DNA of 33,009 nt from CAZJJK01 sp964546285 (GCA_964546285.1 CAZJJK010000024.1:1-33009); one strand, 5' to 3'; counted from the first letter of the stretch, positions 23,011 through 32,620 are shown. The notes: generated from the letters alone by a model not told the origin. Numbers and translations: made by a program.

Positions 23011-23911
23011 ATAAGCCGGTCGTGAGAACTGCTTCCGCCTGCGTTTCGCTCAACACGCCGGCGGCCACCAAGTCCCGGGCCTGTCGGCTGACGCCATGGT
23101 CAAAAAACAGGCGGTCATCCGTGCCGATCGTAACTGGAACGCCGGCCTCTACCATTTTCCCTATGGGATGTGTCTTGAGCGAAGTCACCGCGCCCAGCAT
23201 GACGTTGCTGCGAGGACATACATTGCAGCGGACGCGTCGGTCGGCGAGAAAGCGTAACACCTTATCGTCGGCCGCGGCGCCTATGCCATGTTGAACTTCA
23301 TCCAGATCGAAAAATTCAACAAAACGTTTAACTGATTTCGCGTCGGAAAATTCCCCGACATGGGCTTTTTTCTTTATGCCATGACGCGCGGCGGATGTAA
23401 ATATTTTTTTAAAGTCGTGTATGCCATCTTCAATTTCGGGTCCGTATAAATCTATGCTTTTAAAAACGCCGCTATCTAGAAGCGAAGGGACCCATTTATT
23501 GATAAGTTTTTTATCAAAGGTTTTACCTAAGCCAAGCTCGGGGCGAACATCCATGTGGCCCGCGTACGAGCTCACAAAGCTGGTAATCATTTGGAGAAAA
23601 GCGTCCACGTTCCCATTGAAATGAACGAGAAAACCAATATCGATTGAGCCTTCAAGTATGGTCACGCCATCTTTTTTCGCGTCCATTAATGCCATGGAAA
23701 TAAGGCTGCGTACGTCTTCGGCTGTTCTACAGCGCGGCCTAGTATAAACGGAAATAACATCGTGCATATCGTCCAAGCCAGCCATCGGTCTGGGAAAATC
23801 TGGAATAGGTATTCCCGACCAGGCGACATAGGAGCGATAACGCATGCCAAGATTTAGGTGGTTGTGGGCGTCAACTTTCGGCAAGCTTTTGTAATAAAAT
23901 AAATTCTTCAT
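23009..23911 (-). CDS. Adenosine-deaminase-family hydrolase
   Basis: The 300-residue metallohydrolase has every motif of the adenosine deaminase family. These are the zinc HxH in DAHNHLN (His16, His18), KAHVGE with His and the proton-relay Glu, VQHGIGA with the active His, CPRSN, and TIGTDDRLFF with the zinc Asp. It is shorter than classical deaminases (about 340). The substrate-specific first third differs, so it may act on another purine or an aminated nucleoside. The ATG at 23911 has a GGATGGAG-like site. The gene is convergent with the mosaic surface protein. Its upstream spacer (23912-24165) holds tandem TTATAC boxes but no clear -35. Confidence 0.82.
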   Translation of the reverse strand: MKNLFYYKSLPKVDAHNHLNLGMRYRSYVAWSGIPIPDFPRPMAGLDDMHDVISVYTRPRCRTAEDVRSLISMALMDAKKDGVTILEGSIDIGFLVHFNGNVDAFLQMITSFVSSYAGHMDVRPELGLGKTFDKKLINKWVPSLLDSGVFKSIDLYGPEIEDGIHDFKKIFTSAARHGIKKKAHVGEFSDAKSVKRFVEFFDLDEVQHGIGAAADDKVLRFLADRRVRCNVCPRSNVMLGAVTSLKTHPIGKMVEAGVPVTIGTDDRLFFDHGVSRQARDLVAAGVLSETQAEAVLTTGL

Positions 23912-24089
23912 GCTCCATCCTTCAGGAAGCTAATAAACGATTAGTATAAGTATAACACAGCGCTAATAAAAAATAAGTCTTTTAGGGAGAGTCTAAGCCG
24001 AGAGCCTTAGATCAACATGCTTATTTAATTATTAATCAATTCTTTGCTTCCTTCCAGGCAAAAAAGGGGATTTAGTGTTTGAAATTCGA

Positions 24090-24117
24090 TTGAGCGGGCG
24101 CTTGACCCAGCTAAATA
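24090..24117 (+). promoter_or_regulatory. Candidate promoter for the reductase-thioesterase genes
   Basis: TTGAGC and TAAATA are spaced by 16 bases, about 50 bases ahead of the TTG start at 24166. The pair is modest. The rest of the 23912-24165 spacer has no other supported feature. Confidence 0.35.
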
Positions 24118-24165
24118 AATCCGCGATCTTTCAAATACGTTGAAAATCAAGTCCAGGAGTTAGGA

Positions 24166-25101
24166 TTGAAAGAGATACGCCGCGTTTTAATATTGGGTGT
24201 CGGTGCCGTTGGCGCCGCGGTCGCGACTGTTATTCAAGACGCGGATCCGGATGGCCTTGCCGTATTAGTCGACGGAGAGCGACGCTTAAGGTACGAAAAG
24301 GACGGGTTTATTGTTAATGGTAGGAAGCGAGCTTTTCGCCTTATTGGCGAGAATGATGACTGGGACGCTGATCTTATTATCGTAGCCGTAAAACACCAGC
24401 AACTAAAAGACGCTATCCTTGGCTTGCGACAACGTGTCGGTCCTGAGAGTGTTGTATTGTCCTTATTAAATGGTATTGAAAGCGAGGAAACTATTGGCGC
24501 CGTCCTAGGACAGAAACCGCCGTTTGCCATGATACTGGGTATAGACGCCGTACGTGAAAAGAACGCTGTATCTTTTTCGTCCCAAGGGCGTATTTTTTTC
24601 GGTGAGAGCGTTAATCCCAAGGACTCGTATAGTGATCGGGTGCGTCGAATCGCTCGGTATTTTGATAGGGTTGGCGTCGCTTATGAAATACCGGCCGATA
24701 TGCTCCACGCTCTATGGTTCAAGTTTATGATCAATGTCGGTGTAAACCAAGTATCGGCCTTGCTTAAGGCTCCCTATGGCGCGATCAAGACAGTACCTGA
24801 AGCGAAAATACTGACGGATTCCGCCATGAGAGAAGTGATAGCGCTTTCCAAAGCGGCTGGTGTCCCTCTGTCTGAAGTGGATTTGGATAAATGGTATGCC
24901 ACCTTAGCTACATTGGATCCAAAGGGTAAGACTTCCATGCTCCAAGATGTTGAGGCGAAGCGGCGGACTGAAGTTGACATTTTCGCTGGATCGGTAATGG
25001 CTTTAGGCGAGAAATATGGCATCGATGTTCCAACGAACCGTTTCTTATATTTAGCTATAAAGGGGCTTGAAGCGGCAAGGGAGAGCACCGATGAGTTTTA
25101 A
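24166..25101 (+). CDS. 2-dehydropantoate 2-reductase-like protein (PanE/ApbA family)
   Basis: PanE reduces ketopantoate with NADPH in pantothenate synthesis. The 311-residue product opens with a Rossmann motif (ILGVGAVGAAVA) and has the family segments IIVAVKHQQL (catalytic-domain Lys), LLNGIESEE, and LWFKFMINVGVNQVSALL. It ends with TSMLQDVEAKRRTEVD, where the TEVD region contacts substrate. Many PanE-like proteins have other ketoacid substrates, so the pantothenate role is not certain. The start is TTG, following CAGGAGT. The stop overlaps the thioesterase gene by 11 bases. Confidence 0.82.
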   Translation: MKEIRRVLILGVGAVGAAVATVIQDADPDGLAVLVDGERRLRYEKDGFIVNGRKRAFRLIGENDDWDADLIIVAVKHQQLKDAILGLRQRVGPESVVLSLLNGIESEETIGAVLGQKPPFAMILGIDAVREKNAVSFSSQGRIFFGESVNPKDSYSDRVRRIARYFDRVGVAYEIPADMLHALWFKFMINVGVNQVSALLKAPYGAIKTVPEAKILTDSAMREVIALSKAAGVPLSEVDLDKWYATLATLDPKGKTSMLQDVEAKRRTEVDIFAGSVMALGEKYGIDVPTNRFLYLAIKGLEAARESTDEF

Positions 25102-25498
25102 CGCCGAACTTAAGGTGCGTACGTATGAGTGCGACGCGAACGGGCATGTCAATAACGCGGTGTATCTTCATTATTTGGAATATGCTAGGGGCGCTTTTTT
25201 AGAGGATGTCGGGTTTGATTATAAGAAAATGATGGAAGCTGGCTTTGGTCTCTATGTTACGCGAGTGGAAATAGATTATAAGGCGCCGGCTTTCGCCAAT
25301 GATGTTTTGACCATACGATCCATGCCAATAAAGAAAGGAGCGGCTAGCGGTGTTATGAGACAGGAAATATACAGGGGGGAGGAACTTCTTATAAAAGCCA
25401 CCGTAACCTGGGCCTTTGTGGATCGTAGCGGCAAGCCGACGCGTATTCCTCCAGAGTGGGACTTGCCTGGCTTACGTCCCCTCCTAATTCCCGTTTAA
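25091..25498 (+). CDS. Acyl-CoA thioesterase, 4-hydroxybenzoyl-CoA type hotdog fold
   Basis: This small hotdog-fold thioesterase of 135 residues has the family motif YECDANGHVNNAVYLHYLEYAR, with the catalytic Asp and the GHVNN turn, and the later VEIDYKAPA strand. It probably cleaves acyl-CoA or acyl-ACP thioesters in the cytoplasm; the acyl chain is unknown. The ATG at 25091, inside the end of the reductase gene and after GGGAG, is preferred over an upstream in-frame start at 25067. Overlap with the reductase gene implies coupled translation. Confidence 0.82.
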   Translation: MSFNAELKVRTYECDANGHVNNAVYLHYLEYARGAFLEDVGFDYKKMMEAGFGLYVTRVEIDYKAPAFANDVLTIRSMPIKKGAASGVMRQEIYRGEELLIKATVTWAFVDRSGKPTRIPPEWDLPGLRPLLIPV

Positions 25499-25612
25499 TT
25501 GTTATCCAAAGAAGCGAATCCGAGAGCTGATAGCCCCCAGGGCTTGTTATATATAGTTTTGTTCAGGTTCGCGTAGCTTGAGTAAAAAGGCGCTTGGGAC
25601 TATCCTGCCCTT

Positions 25613-27424
25613 ATGCTTGACAAGCTGAATACCTCCACCTGCCCGGCGGCTCCGGCTTCCGGAGGGGGCCGCCGAAAAGGCAATTTTCTTCGTTTTATGG
25701 CCTATGTTCGTCCCTATGCCCGCTATATCGTAGCGGCCGCCATCGGCGGTGTAGTGAAATTCTTAATCCCTCTTATTGTTCCCCAACTGACGCGCTACTT
25801 AATTGATAACATATATAGCGACGCGTCTTTGCCCAAGCCGGAGAGGTTTGGCGTTTTATTCGCGCTGATTGGTTTTATGTTTGCTATTTATATCTTTATC
25901 TGGCTACCGTTTACATATATTCGCCATTATTTTTCGTCAAAAGCCGGCCATAGGTCGGTTTTTGATCTTCGTTGTGATCTATATGACCATATCCTCCGGA
26001 TGCCAGCTTCCTTTTTTAATGAAAAACGTTCCGGCGGTATCGTTTCCCGATTGATCGGCGATGTTACCCTAGCTCAGAATCTTGTTGGCACGGCTCTTAC
26101 CAATGTCTGGATGGACGCTTTTTCTCTTGTGTTTGTTGTCGTGTTTCTCTTTAAACTAGACCCGCCGACCGCCGCGATGGCCTTAATCACTTTCCCGCTT
26201 TATCTGTATTTTTTTAAGCGTCTTGGCGCGAAGATTAAAGAATCAAGCCGTCAGGTTCAAGAAGAGATAGAGATTATTTCTGGTAACGCGCAGGAAAAAA
26301 TTCTTGGTAGCACGGTTGTTAGAGCTTTTGGCGGTGAGCCGGAGGAGCGGAAAAACTTTCGGCGTGATTCTGACCGTCTTTTTGAAACAACCATGAAATC
26401 AAGCTTTCTTCAAAGCGCGAATATTACTATTTCCGGTTTCTTGACCAGTATCGCGCCGTTGATTGTCACTCTATTTGGGGGGTCTCGGGTTATCAACGGC
26501 GATATTAGCGTTGGTACCCTGGTGGCGCTTGGTATGTATCTGCCTTCGCTGTATCTACCCTTGCAACGTTTTTCAGAGCTGAATGTGGTCTTCGCCAACT
26601 CTATGGCCGCGATTGATCGTATTTTTGAGATTATTGATAGTCCCCCGGATATAGCTGACGCTCCCGACGCCCAGGACGCGCCGGAAGGAGGCTTTGCGGG
26701 AGGGCTTGAATTCCGCGATGTTAGTTTTTCGTATGAGAAAGGCGTTCCGGTTTTGGATCATCTATCCTTATCCATAGCGCCGGGGGAACGTATTGCCATA
26801 GTCGGGTCAAGCGGATCGGGAAAGACTACTGTTTCGTCTCTTATCCCGCGCTTTTGGGATGTGGATGCTGGCGCGGTATTAGTGGATGGAATAAATGTTA
26901 AAGCCCTCAAGCTTCGGTCGTTGCGTAAAGAAGTAGGTATAGTCCTTCAGGAACCTGTTCTTTTTTCCGGTACCGTAATGGACAATATCTTATATGGAAA
27001 TCCCGGCGCGTCAGAAAGCTCCGTGATAGAAGCGGCGAAACTGGCCAACGCCCAGGACTTTATTATGGCTCTGCCAAGAAAGTTCAATACCGAAGTCGGG
27101 GAGCGCGGCGTAGCCTTGTCCGGCGGTCAGAAGCAACGTATAACCATAGCCAGAGCCTTTCTGAAAAACCCGCGTATTCTTATCTTAGATGAAGCTACCA
27201 GCGCCCTGGACGCCGAAGCCGAGGGTCTTATTCAGGAAGCGTTAGAAAGATTGATGGAACGTCGGACAACGATAGTGATCGCTCATAGGCTATCCACGGT
27301 CGCCAACGCCGATCGCATCATCGTTCTTGAAAAGGGTCGTATAGTGGAAAGCGGCAGCCATAGCGAATTGTTGGCTTCCGGCGGTCGCTATCATCGCTTC
27401 ATGGCGACTCAACTGCGCTTGTAG
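25613..27424 (+). CDS. ABC exporter half-transporter (membrane plus ATPase)
   Basis: The 603-residue protein fuses a six-helix export-type membrane domain (about 30-330) to an ATPase domain. The latter has Walker A GSSGSGKTT, Q-loop VLQEPV, the signature LSGGQKQR and Walker B ILILDEATSALD with an H-loop IVIAHRLS. It is an MsbA/multidrug-type half-transporter that would work as a homodimer in the inner membrane; the substrate is unknown. A ribosome site before the ATG at 25613 is not evident, so the start is uncertain. A downstream ATG around codon 29 is possible. A beta-galactosidase gene starts 54 bases after its stop. Confidence 0.85.
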   Translation: MLDKLNTSTCPAAPASGGGRRKGNFLRFMAYVRPYARYIVAAAIGGVVKFLIPLIVPQLTRYLIDNIYSDASLPKPERFGVLFALIGFMFAIYIFIWLPFTYIRHYFSSKAGHRSVFDLRCDLYDHILRMPASFFNEKRSGGIVSRLIGDVTLAQNLVGTALTNVWMDAFSLVFVVVFLFKLDPPTAAMALITFPLYLYFFKRLGAKIKESSRQVQEEIEIISGNAQEKILGSTVVRAFGGEPEERKNFRRDSDRLFETTMKSSFLQSANITISGFLTSIAPLIVTLFGGSRVINGDISVGTLVALGMYLPSLYLPLQRFSELNVVFANSMAAIDRIFEIIDSPPDIADAPDAQDAPEGGFAGGLEFRDVSFSYEKGVPVLDHLSLSIAPGERIAIVGSSGSGKTTVSSLIPRFWDVDAGAVLVDGINVKALKLRSLRKEVGIVLQEPVLFSGTVMDNILYGNPGASESSVIEAAKLANAQDFIMALPRKFNTEVGERGVALSGGQKQRITIARAFLKNPRILILDEATSALDAEAEGLIQEALERLMERRTTIVIAHRLSTVANADRIIVLEKGRIVESGSHSELLASGGRYHRFMATQLRL

Positions 27425-27478
27425 CTGGCGGCCATAAAATGAGCGCCGTCCCATGCGGGGACTGAGGGAGAAAAGCTT

Positions 27479-29321
27479 ATGCGTAACGGGGAATCAGCTG
27501 TCCCGATCTGGGAGGACCCGGAAGTAACGAATAGCGGGCGCTTAGCTATTCATTCCGCTCTTTTCCCCTTCCCTGATATGGAAACGGCTTTTACTGACGC
27601 TCAAAAGGGGCCCCGTGGTCGTATACATAACCCGGGAGAGCTGGCCAACAGTCCTTGGGTATTGAGTTTGGATGGAAGTTGGCGGTTTTTCTTGGCGCCA
27701 AGACCGAACTCGTTGCCAGAAGCTTGGAATGGGCTGACTTTTGATGACTCTGGCTGGCCGCTTATAAGTGTTCCCGGCTCATGGTGTCTCCAGGGTTTTG
27801 ATAAACCGCACTATACCAATGTGCTTATGCCCTTCCCCAATCCGCCGCCAGCCTCGCCCCATGATAACCCCACGGGGCTTTATCGTTTGCGCTTAAAAAT
27901 ACCGGCCGCTTGGATGGAACGGCGGCTTATACTGAGGATAGGTTCAGCTGAGAGTTGCCTTTTTGTCTACGCTAATGGTCATTTAGCCGGCTTTTCCAAG
28001 GACAGCCATTTGCCCGCTGAGTTCGAGCTTAGCCCCTTTATAAAGGGCGATGAGTTGCTTCTAGCTTTGGCCGTTATTCGTTATTCCGATTCCAGCTTTA
28101 TTGAGGACCAGGATAATTGGTGGCTTGGTGGTTTGCATCGATCTATTTGCCTGTATTCTCCTTCTTCCCTGGCTATCGCCGATATTGACGCCCGCGCGAT
28201 TCTGAATTCTGATTATGTATCGGGAAAAGTGGAGCTCGCGGTAGAGTTGGATGGCGACTCCAGTACCCCGTACAACGTCAGCGCTTCTTTACGCGGGCTG
28301 GATGGCGTGGAAAAAGCGTCCGTCAGTATGAAACTAGCGCCGAATTACCAAACTAATCAACGGAAAGCTCGTTTTGTCCTATCGCTTTCAGAAATAGAGC
28401 CTTGGACAGCGGAGACTCCCAAGCTCTATGTTCTTGTTTGCTCTCTTTCGGCTCCTGATGGGCGGCTTCTGGAAAGCCGCGCCTGTCGGCTTGGTTTTAG
28501 GACCGTTGAAGTTAGGGATCGATCCTTTCGTATCAACAATAAAAGCGTATATATAAAGGGCGTTAATCGGCATGAACACCATGAGCTCCATGGCCGCACT
28601 CTATCTATCACGGATATGGTGAAGGATATCGAACTTTTAAAACGGCATAATTTCAACGCGGTACGGACTTCTCATTATCCAAACGACGAACGCTGGTACG
28701 AATTGTGCGATGAGTACGGCTTGTATGTTTTTGATGAAGCCAATATTGAAAGTCACGCGTATTATGACACAATTTGCCGTGATCCCCGCTGGCTTAAGGC
28801 TTTTGTTGAGAGGGTATCGCGCATGGTGCTACGTGATAAGAATCATGCCTGCGTCGTCGCTTGGTCGCTAGGCAATGAGTCTGGGTTCGGGCCTAACCAT
28901 GATGCCGCCGCTGGCTGGGTCAGACGCTTTGATCCATCCAGGCCGCTTCACTATGAGGGCGTGAGCCGTCCAGAATGGGGCCAAGCTTGGGCGACCCTGG
29001 AATCACTTAAGCGAGGCCGATCAGTCAGTGATTTTGTCTGTCCCATGTATCCGTCTTTGGCTTTGATTATGGCTTGGGATAGGACCAGCGACGATGATAG
29101 ACCAATGATTATGTGTGAATACTCCCACGCCATGGGCAATTCCAATGGCGGCCTTGCCGCTTATTGGGCCGCGATAGAAGCTGGGCGCGGTCTGCGCGGG
29201 GGCTTTATCTGGGAATGGGCTGATCACGCCTTCCTAGTCGGCGAGGACGGCGTAAACACGCCAAGCTTATTGGAAGCGCCTGGCCCAAACGCTATATGTT
29301 CACGGGATATGGGCTCTGAAG
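27479..29321 (+). CDS. lacZ: Beta-galactosidase (GH2, LacZ type), N-terminal part up to assembly gap
   Basis: This is a GH2 hydrolase for terminal beta-galactosides, cytoplasmic (no signal peptide). The sugar-binding domain (about 55-220) and Ig-like domain precede the TIM barrel. The barrel shows TSHYPNDERWYELCDEYGLYV-type residues, the acid/base Glu467 in WSLGNES and the nucleophile Glu547 in MCEYSHAMGNSNG. The start ATG follows GGGAG. The reading frame continues to the Ns at 29322; the coding sequence resumes at 29477 once the duplicated 55 bases are merged. Merged, the gene is 3294 bases, 1097 residues, a normal LacZ length. The galactose substrate could be the side chains of pectin; this is inference. 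Confidence 0.9.
29267..29321. repeat. 55-bp direct repeat flanking the N gap, left copy
   Basis: This is identical to 29422-29476. Both copies start TTATTGGAAGCGCCTGGCCC and end in TGAAG. The copies sit exactly against the two sides of the Ns. Confidence 0.95.
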
Positions 29322-29421
29322 NNNNNNNNNNNNNNNNNNNNNNNNNNNNNNNNNNNNNNNNNNNNNNNNNNNNNNNNNNNNNNNNNNNNNNNNNNNNNNN
29401 NNNNNNNNNNNNNNNNNNNNN
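29322..29421. other. 100-base assembly gap (N run)
   Basis: Exactly 100 Ns lie inside the beta-galactosidase gene between identical 55-bp flanks. Removing the Ns and one flank restores an open frame. Keeping them shifts the frame by two, so the break is an artefact of scaffolding. Confidence 0.95.
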
Positions 29422-30927
29422 TTATTGGAAGCGCCTGGCCCAAACGCTATATGTTCACGGGATATGGGCTCTGAAGCCTTGGCTCTTGGTTCTGGTAAGC
29501 CCTGGCGCTACGGGGGCGATTTTGGGGATGAACCTTCCGATAGAGACTTTATAAGCGATGGCCTGCTTTTTCCGGATCGCCAAGCTAAACCGGCTTTGGC
29601 TGAATGCGCCTATCTATTCCAGCCCTTTAAAATCGATTTTAGCCAAGCCTCCTCGCCTTTTTCCGGCTGTATCCGCGTTCAAAGTCGATATTCTTTCCGC
29701 GTCGCCGACGGTTTCAAGTTGAACTGGAGCGTTCATAATGGGGCTATGGACGCTGTTGAGGCTATTCTCGCCTCCGATAGCTTAACCTTGCCCCCTATTG
29801 GGCCGGAAGAGGCCGTGACGGTGGATCTAGGGTTTGGCCCTGACCTTCTCGCGCGTATAAAAACGGCTGGCCTTCGCGCTGAAGTGGTTCTTCATATCGA
29901 TATCGCCTTGGGGAAAGATGAGCTTGGCGTTCCGAAGGGCGCTATAATAGCCAAAGAGGCCTTAACGCTGTCGTGGATAAGCGCTTCTCCCTTTAGCGTT
30001 ATGTATCAGTCCCAGAGGATGATGTCTTCGCCCGTCGGATTAGGCGAGGGCTCTTCCAGAACCAACGTATCGGCCGCTTTTTCGGAGGAGGGGTTTTTAT
30101 GTTCGCTTAAGGGCGCGGATGGCGCCGAATGGCTGTCCGGACCCCTGCGGCCCTGTCTTTTCCGCGCGCCAACCCAGAACGATGGTCTTAAGAACTTCAT
30201 AGAGCGGCGTGGCCAAAGCGATTACGAATTCTACTATAAAGATAAAGTCATGTACGATTGGCTAGATTGGGGCTTAGCGGAACTACGGTACGAGCTGCTT
30301 GAGGATAAAAAAGAGGAAAAGCGGCGCTGTACACAGCATAGACTAACGAATCCCGGCGGCCATCCTATCGGAGAATTTTATCAGGATTGGGATTTTGACA
30401 TCACAGACGGTTCAATAATCGCGCGTTTCCGCTTTTCGCTGGAAAACGCTCTGTGCGAGCTTCCTCGGCTGGGTGTCGCTTGCCGCTTAAGAGCGGCTGA
30501 ATCGGTAGCTTGGTTTGGCCTAGGCCCTCATGAGGCTTATTCGGATAGGGCCGCGTCCGCTCGTTTAGGCCGTTGGTCAGCCAGTCTGGAGTCTTTATCG
30601 GTTCCTTATATTATGCCGCAGGAAAACGGCAATCGGCATAAGACGCGATGGCTGGCTATTCATTCCGGATCTGGCGGCGGGGCCTTAAACGTGGCGGGGG
30701 CTTCGCCCTTTGATTTTTCCTTGACTCCTTATTCCGTAGATGATTTATGGCGGACCCGACACTGGGATTGTTTGCCTAAATTCAGCGAAGCCAAACAAGC
30801 TGGGGTTTATCTGCATTTGGATATCGCTCAACGCGGTTTAGGGACGGCAAGCTGCGGCCCAGATACCGCGGAATCGTACCGGATACGGCCAGGGCTTTAT
30901 GAGCTAACAGTGCGGTTCTCTGCTTAG
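29422..30927 (+). CDS. lacZ: Beta-galactosidase, C-terminal part after the gap
   Basis: The continuation of the preceding gene starts within the repeated 55 bases. It carries the rest of the barrel end (GGDFGDEPSDRDFISDGLLF), the next Ig-like domain and the Bgal_small_N domain (landmarks CLFRAPTQNDGLK and VAWFGLGPHEAYSDR). It is not an independent gene: there is no ribosome site or start codon of its own. It ends just before the convergent phosphofructokinase gene. Confidence 0.88.
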   Translation, partial: LLEAPGPNAICSRDMGSEALALGSGKPWRYGGDFGDEPSDRDFISDGLLFPDRQAKPALAECAYLFQPFKIDFSQASSPFSGCIRVQSRYSFRVADGFKLNWSVHNGAMDAVEAILASDSLTLPPIGPEEAVTVDLGFGPDLLARIKTAGLRAEVVLHIDIALGKDELGVPKGAIIAKEALTLSWISASPFSVMYQSQRMMSSPVGLGEGSSRTNVSAAFSEEGFLCSLKGADGAEWLSGPLRPCLFRAPTQNDGLKNFIERRGQSDYEFYYKDKVMYDWLDWGLAELRYELLEDKKEEKRRCTQHRLTNPGGHPIGEFYQDWDFDITDGSIIARFRFSLENALCELPRLGVACRLRAAESVAWFGLGPHEAYSDRAASARLGRWSASLESLSVPYIMPQENGNRHKTRWLAIHSGSGGGALNVAGASPFDFSLTPYSVDDLWRTRHWDCLPKFSEAKQAGVYLHLDIAQRGLGTASCGPDTAESYRIRPGLYELTVRFSA

Positions 30928-30935
30928 TTTTTTAA

Positions 30936-30962
30936 GCGGCGGGGTAGCCGCGTTACTTTTTT
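30936..30962 (+). terminator. Terminator after the beta-galactosidase gene
   Basis: GCGGC, a six-base loop and GCCGC are followed by GTTAC and six Ts. The T run overlaps the last codons of the convergent phosphofructokinase gene. Confidence 0.6.
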
Positions 30963-32308
30963 ACCCCCAGTACTGTCCCCATAGACTCGCTGTTGACCAT
31001 AAGGATGGGTTGATGCGTCGCCTCTATCGTATCGCGCCAGAGAGCGCCTTCCGGATCCACATAATGACGGCTGGATACGGCCACACGCATCGGCAGATGG
31101 ACAAATTCGTTATTCACAAGGCCTATTAGGGTTTTTGTCTTGCCGGCCATAGCGGCGTGAACCGCGTTGTTGCCTAAACGCTCGCAGTAGATTGAATCAA
31201 TCGGTTCGGCGGGCGATGAGCGGATAATATAGCTTGGATCGATATATTTTAAGTTGATCTCCATGTTTTTTCGGTCAAAGTATGATTGAATTTTTTCGCG
31301 AAGGAATAGACCAACATCGGCTAAACGTTTATTGCCAGAAGCGTCTGTCTTTGATTCTACATTAAGCAAATCCTGGCAGGCCCCTTCGGCGACTATGATT
31401 ACCGCGTGTTGCCGTAATTCCAATCTTTTTTCAAGGTGGGCAAGGAGGCCGTTCGGTCCCTCGATATCAAAGGGAACTTCAGGAATTAGCGCGAAATTTA
31501 CCTCATGACTGGCCAGAGCTGTATGAGCGGTGATAAAGCCAGATTCCCGACCCATAAGCTTGACTAAGCCAATCCCATTTATGTGAGAATGCGCTTCCAT
31601 GTGAGCTGCCGTAACTACCTCGCAAGCTTTCACTACCGCTGTATCAAATCCGAAAGATTTTTGGATAAAGGAAAAATCGTTGTCAACGGTTTTAGGAATG
31701 CCGATCACCGCAATTTTAAGCTTTCGCCTTTCAATCTCGTTAGCGATGTCCAGCGAACCGCGTTGCGTGCCATCTCCGCCAATGGAGAATAGGATGTTTA
31801 AGTTAAGTCTTTCCATGGCGTCAACGATTTCGGATACGCGCTTCCCGCCGCCTCTAGCCGTTCCTAAAATAGTGCCGCCGATCTTGTGTATATCGTCAAC
31901 TATATCCGGATCCAAGTGCTTGATATCGAATTTATACTCAGGGAGAAAACCCTTGTATCCGTATCTTATGCCGGAGATTCGTCGTACTCCATAACGGTAC
32001 CAGAGGCAACGGACTAAGGCTCGAATTACGTCATTAAGCCCCGGACATAGGCCTCCACAGCTTACTATCCCCGCGTGAACATGTTGTGGGTGGAAAAATA
32101 TTTTTTCACGCGGTCCCGCTTTTTCAAATATTTCTTCTCTGGAAATAGGTGCTTGCTCGCCCGGCCTAACATTTAAGTCATAACGAACATATTCATCATC
32201 AGCTACATAATTTACTATAAAGTCACCGGCAACCTTTGACAGGTTTATAGGCGATTCAACATTCCGCGGACCAAGCTTTTCCACCGTAAAATCATTTTTC
32301 CCCGACAT
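30953..32308 (-). CDS. 6-phosphofructokinase, plant-like/treponemal long type
   Basis: The 451-residue kinase phosphorylates fructose-6-phosphate in glycolysis. It has the motifs CGGLCPGLND, GGDGTQRGS (about 177-185), PKTVDND (205-211) and MGRESGF. A Gly after GGD usually goes with ATP, and a Lys in PKTVDND goes with the pyrophosphate type. The mixed pattern is known from plant-type ATP-dependent enzymes, so ATP use is more likely, but the phosphate donor cannot be settled from sequence. The N-terminal extension of about 75 residues is typical of the long form. GGGAG lies before the ATG. It is convergent with the beta-galactosidase gene and divergent from slyX. Confidence 0.88.
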   Translation of the reverse strand: MSGKNDFTVEKLGPRNVESPINLSKVAGDFIVNYVADDEYVRYDLNVRPGEQAPISREEIFEKAGPREKIFFHPQHVHAGIVSCGGLCPGLNDVIRALVRCLWYRYGVRRISGIRYGYKGFLPEYKFDIKHLDPDIVDDIHKIGGTILGTARGGGKRVSEIVDAMERLNLNILFSIGGDGTQRGSLDIANEIERRKLKIAVIGIPKTVDNDFSFIQKSFGFDTAVVKACEVVTAAHMEAHSHINGIGLVKLMGRESGFITAHTALASHEVNFALIPEVPFDIEGPNGLLAHLEKRLELRQHAVIIVAEGACQDLLNVESKTDASGNKRLADVGLFLREKIQSYFDRKNMEINLKYIDPSYIIRSSPAEPIDSIYCERLGNNAVHAAMAGKTKTLIGLVNNEFVHLPMRVAVSSRHYVDPEGALWRDTIEATHQPILMVNSESMGTVLGVKK

Positions 32309-32386
32309 AGCCGCTCCCTCTCTTCTTAGGTCTTTTATAGTATAGCGTGGACCGTGTAGACGCTTCTACTACGCGTAAAAGCTGGT

Positions 32387-32392
32387 TATAAT
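32387..32392 (+). promoter_or_regulatory. -10 box for slyX, close to the start codon
   Basis: A perfect TATAAT lies eight bases before the first ATG. A transcription start about seven bases downstream would leave almost no leader. The -35 region (TTCTAC) is weak. Confidence 0.4.
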
Positions 32393-32400
32393 GAAAAGCT

Positions 32401-32613
32401 ATGATGGATAGCGACATTGAGGCGCGGTTAACGGCTTTGGAAATGAAATTGGCGCATCTTGACGATTTTGTTGGTCGTCTGCAGGGTGTCGTTGTCGATG
32501 AGGGGCGGCAGACGGAACTGCACGGCCGAGAACTGGCGGCTCTTAAGGGGAAGATTCAAGAAATTGCCGCCGCTATAGAAGAAATCCCAGATAGCCGGCC
32601 TCCCCATTATTAG
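32401..32613 (+). CDS. slyX: SlyX family coiled-coil protein
   Basis: The 70-residue protein starts MMDSDIEARLTALEMKLAHL and continues as a heptad-repeat coiled coil with a proline-histidine tail (DSRPPHY), the pattern of SlyX. The function of SlyX is unknown; in enterics it is encoded beside slyD. The start may be the first or second ATG of ATGATG, and no ribosome site is visible ahead of it. It is divergent from the phosphofructokinase gene, with a short shared intergenic region. Confidence 0.78.
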   Translation: MMDSDIEARLTALEMKLAHLDDFVGRLQGVVVDEGRQTELHGRELAALKGKIQEIAAAIEEIPDSRPPHY

Positions 32614-32620
32614 GGAGCTG

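Noticed and set aside
27479..30927. Frameshifted or split beta-galactosidase pseudogene
   Set aside because: Merging the identical 55-bp flanks of the N run restores one continuous frame of normal length with all catalytic residues.
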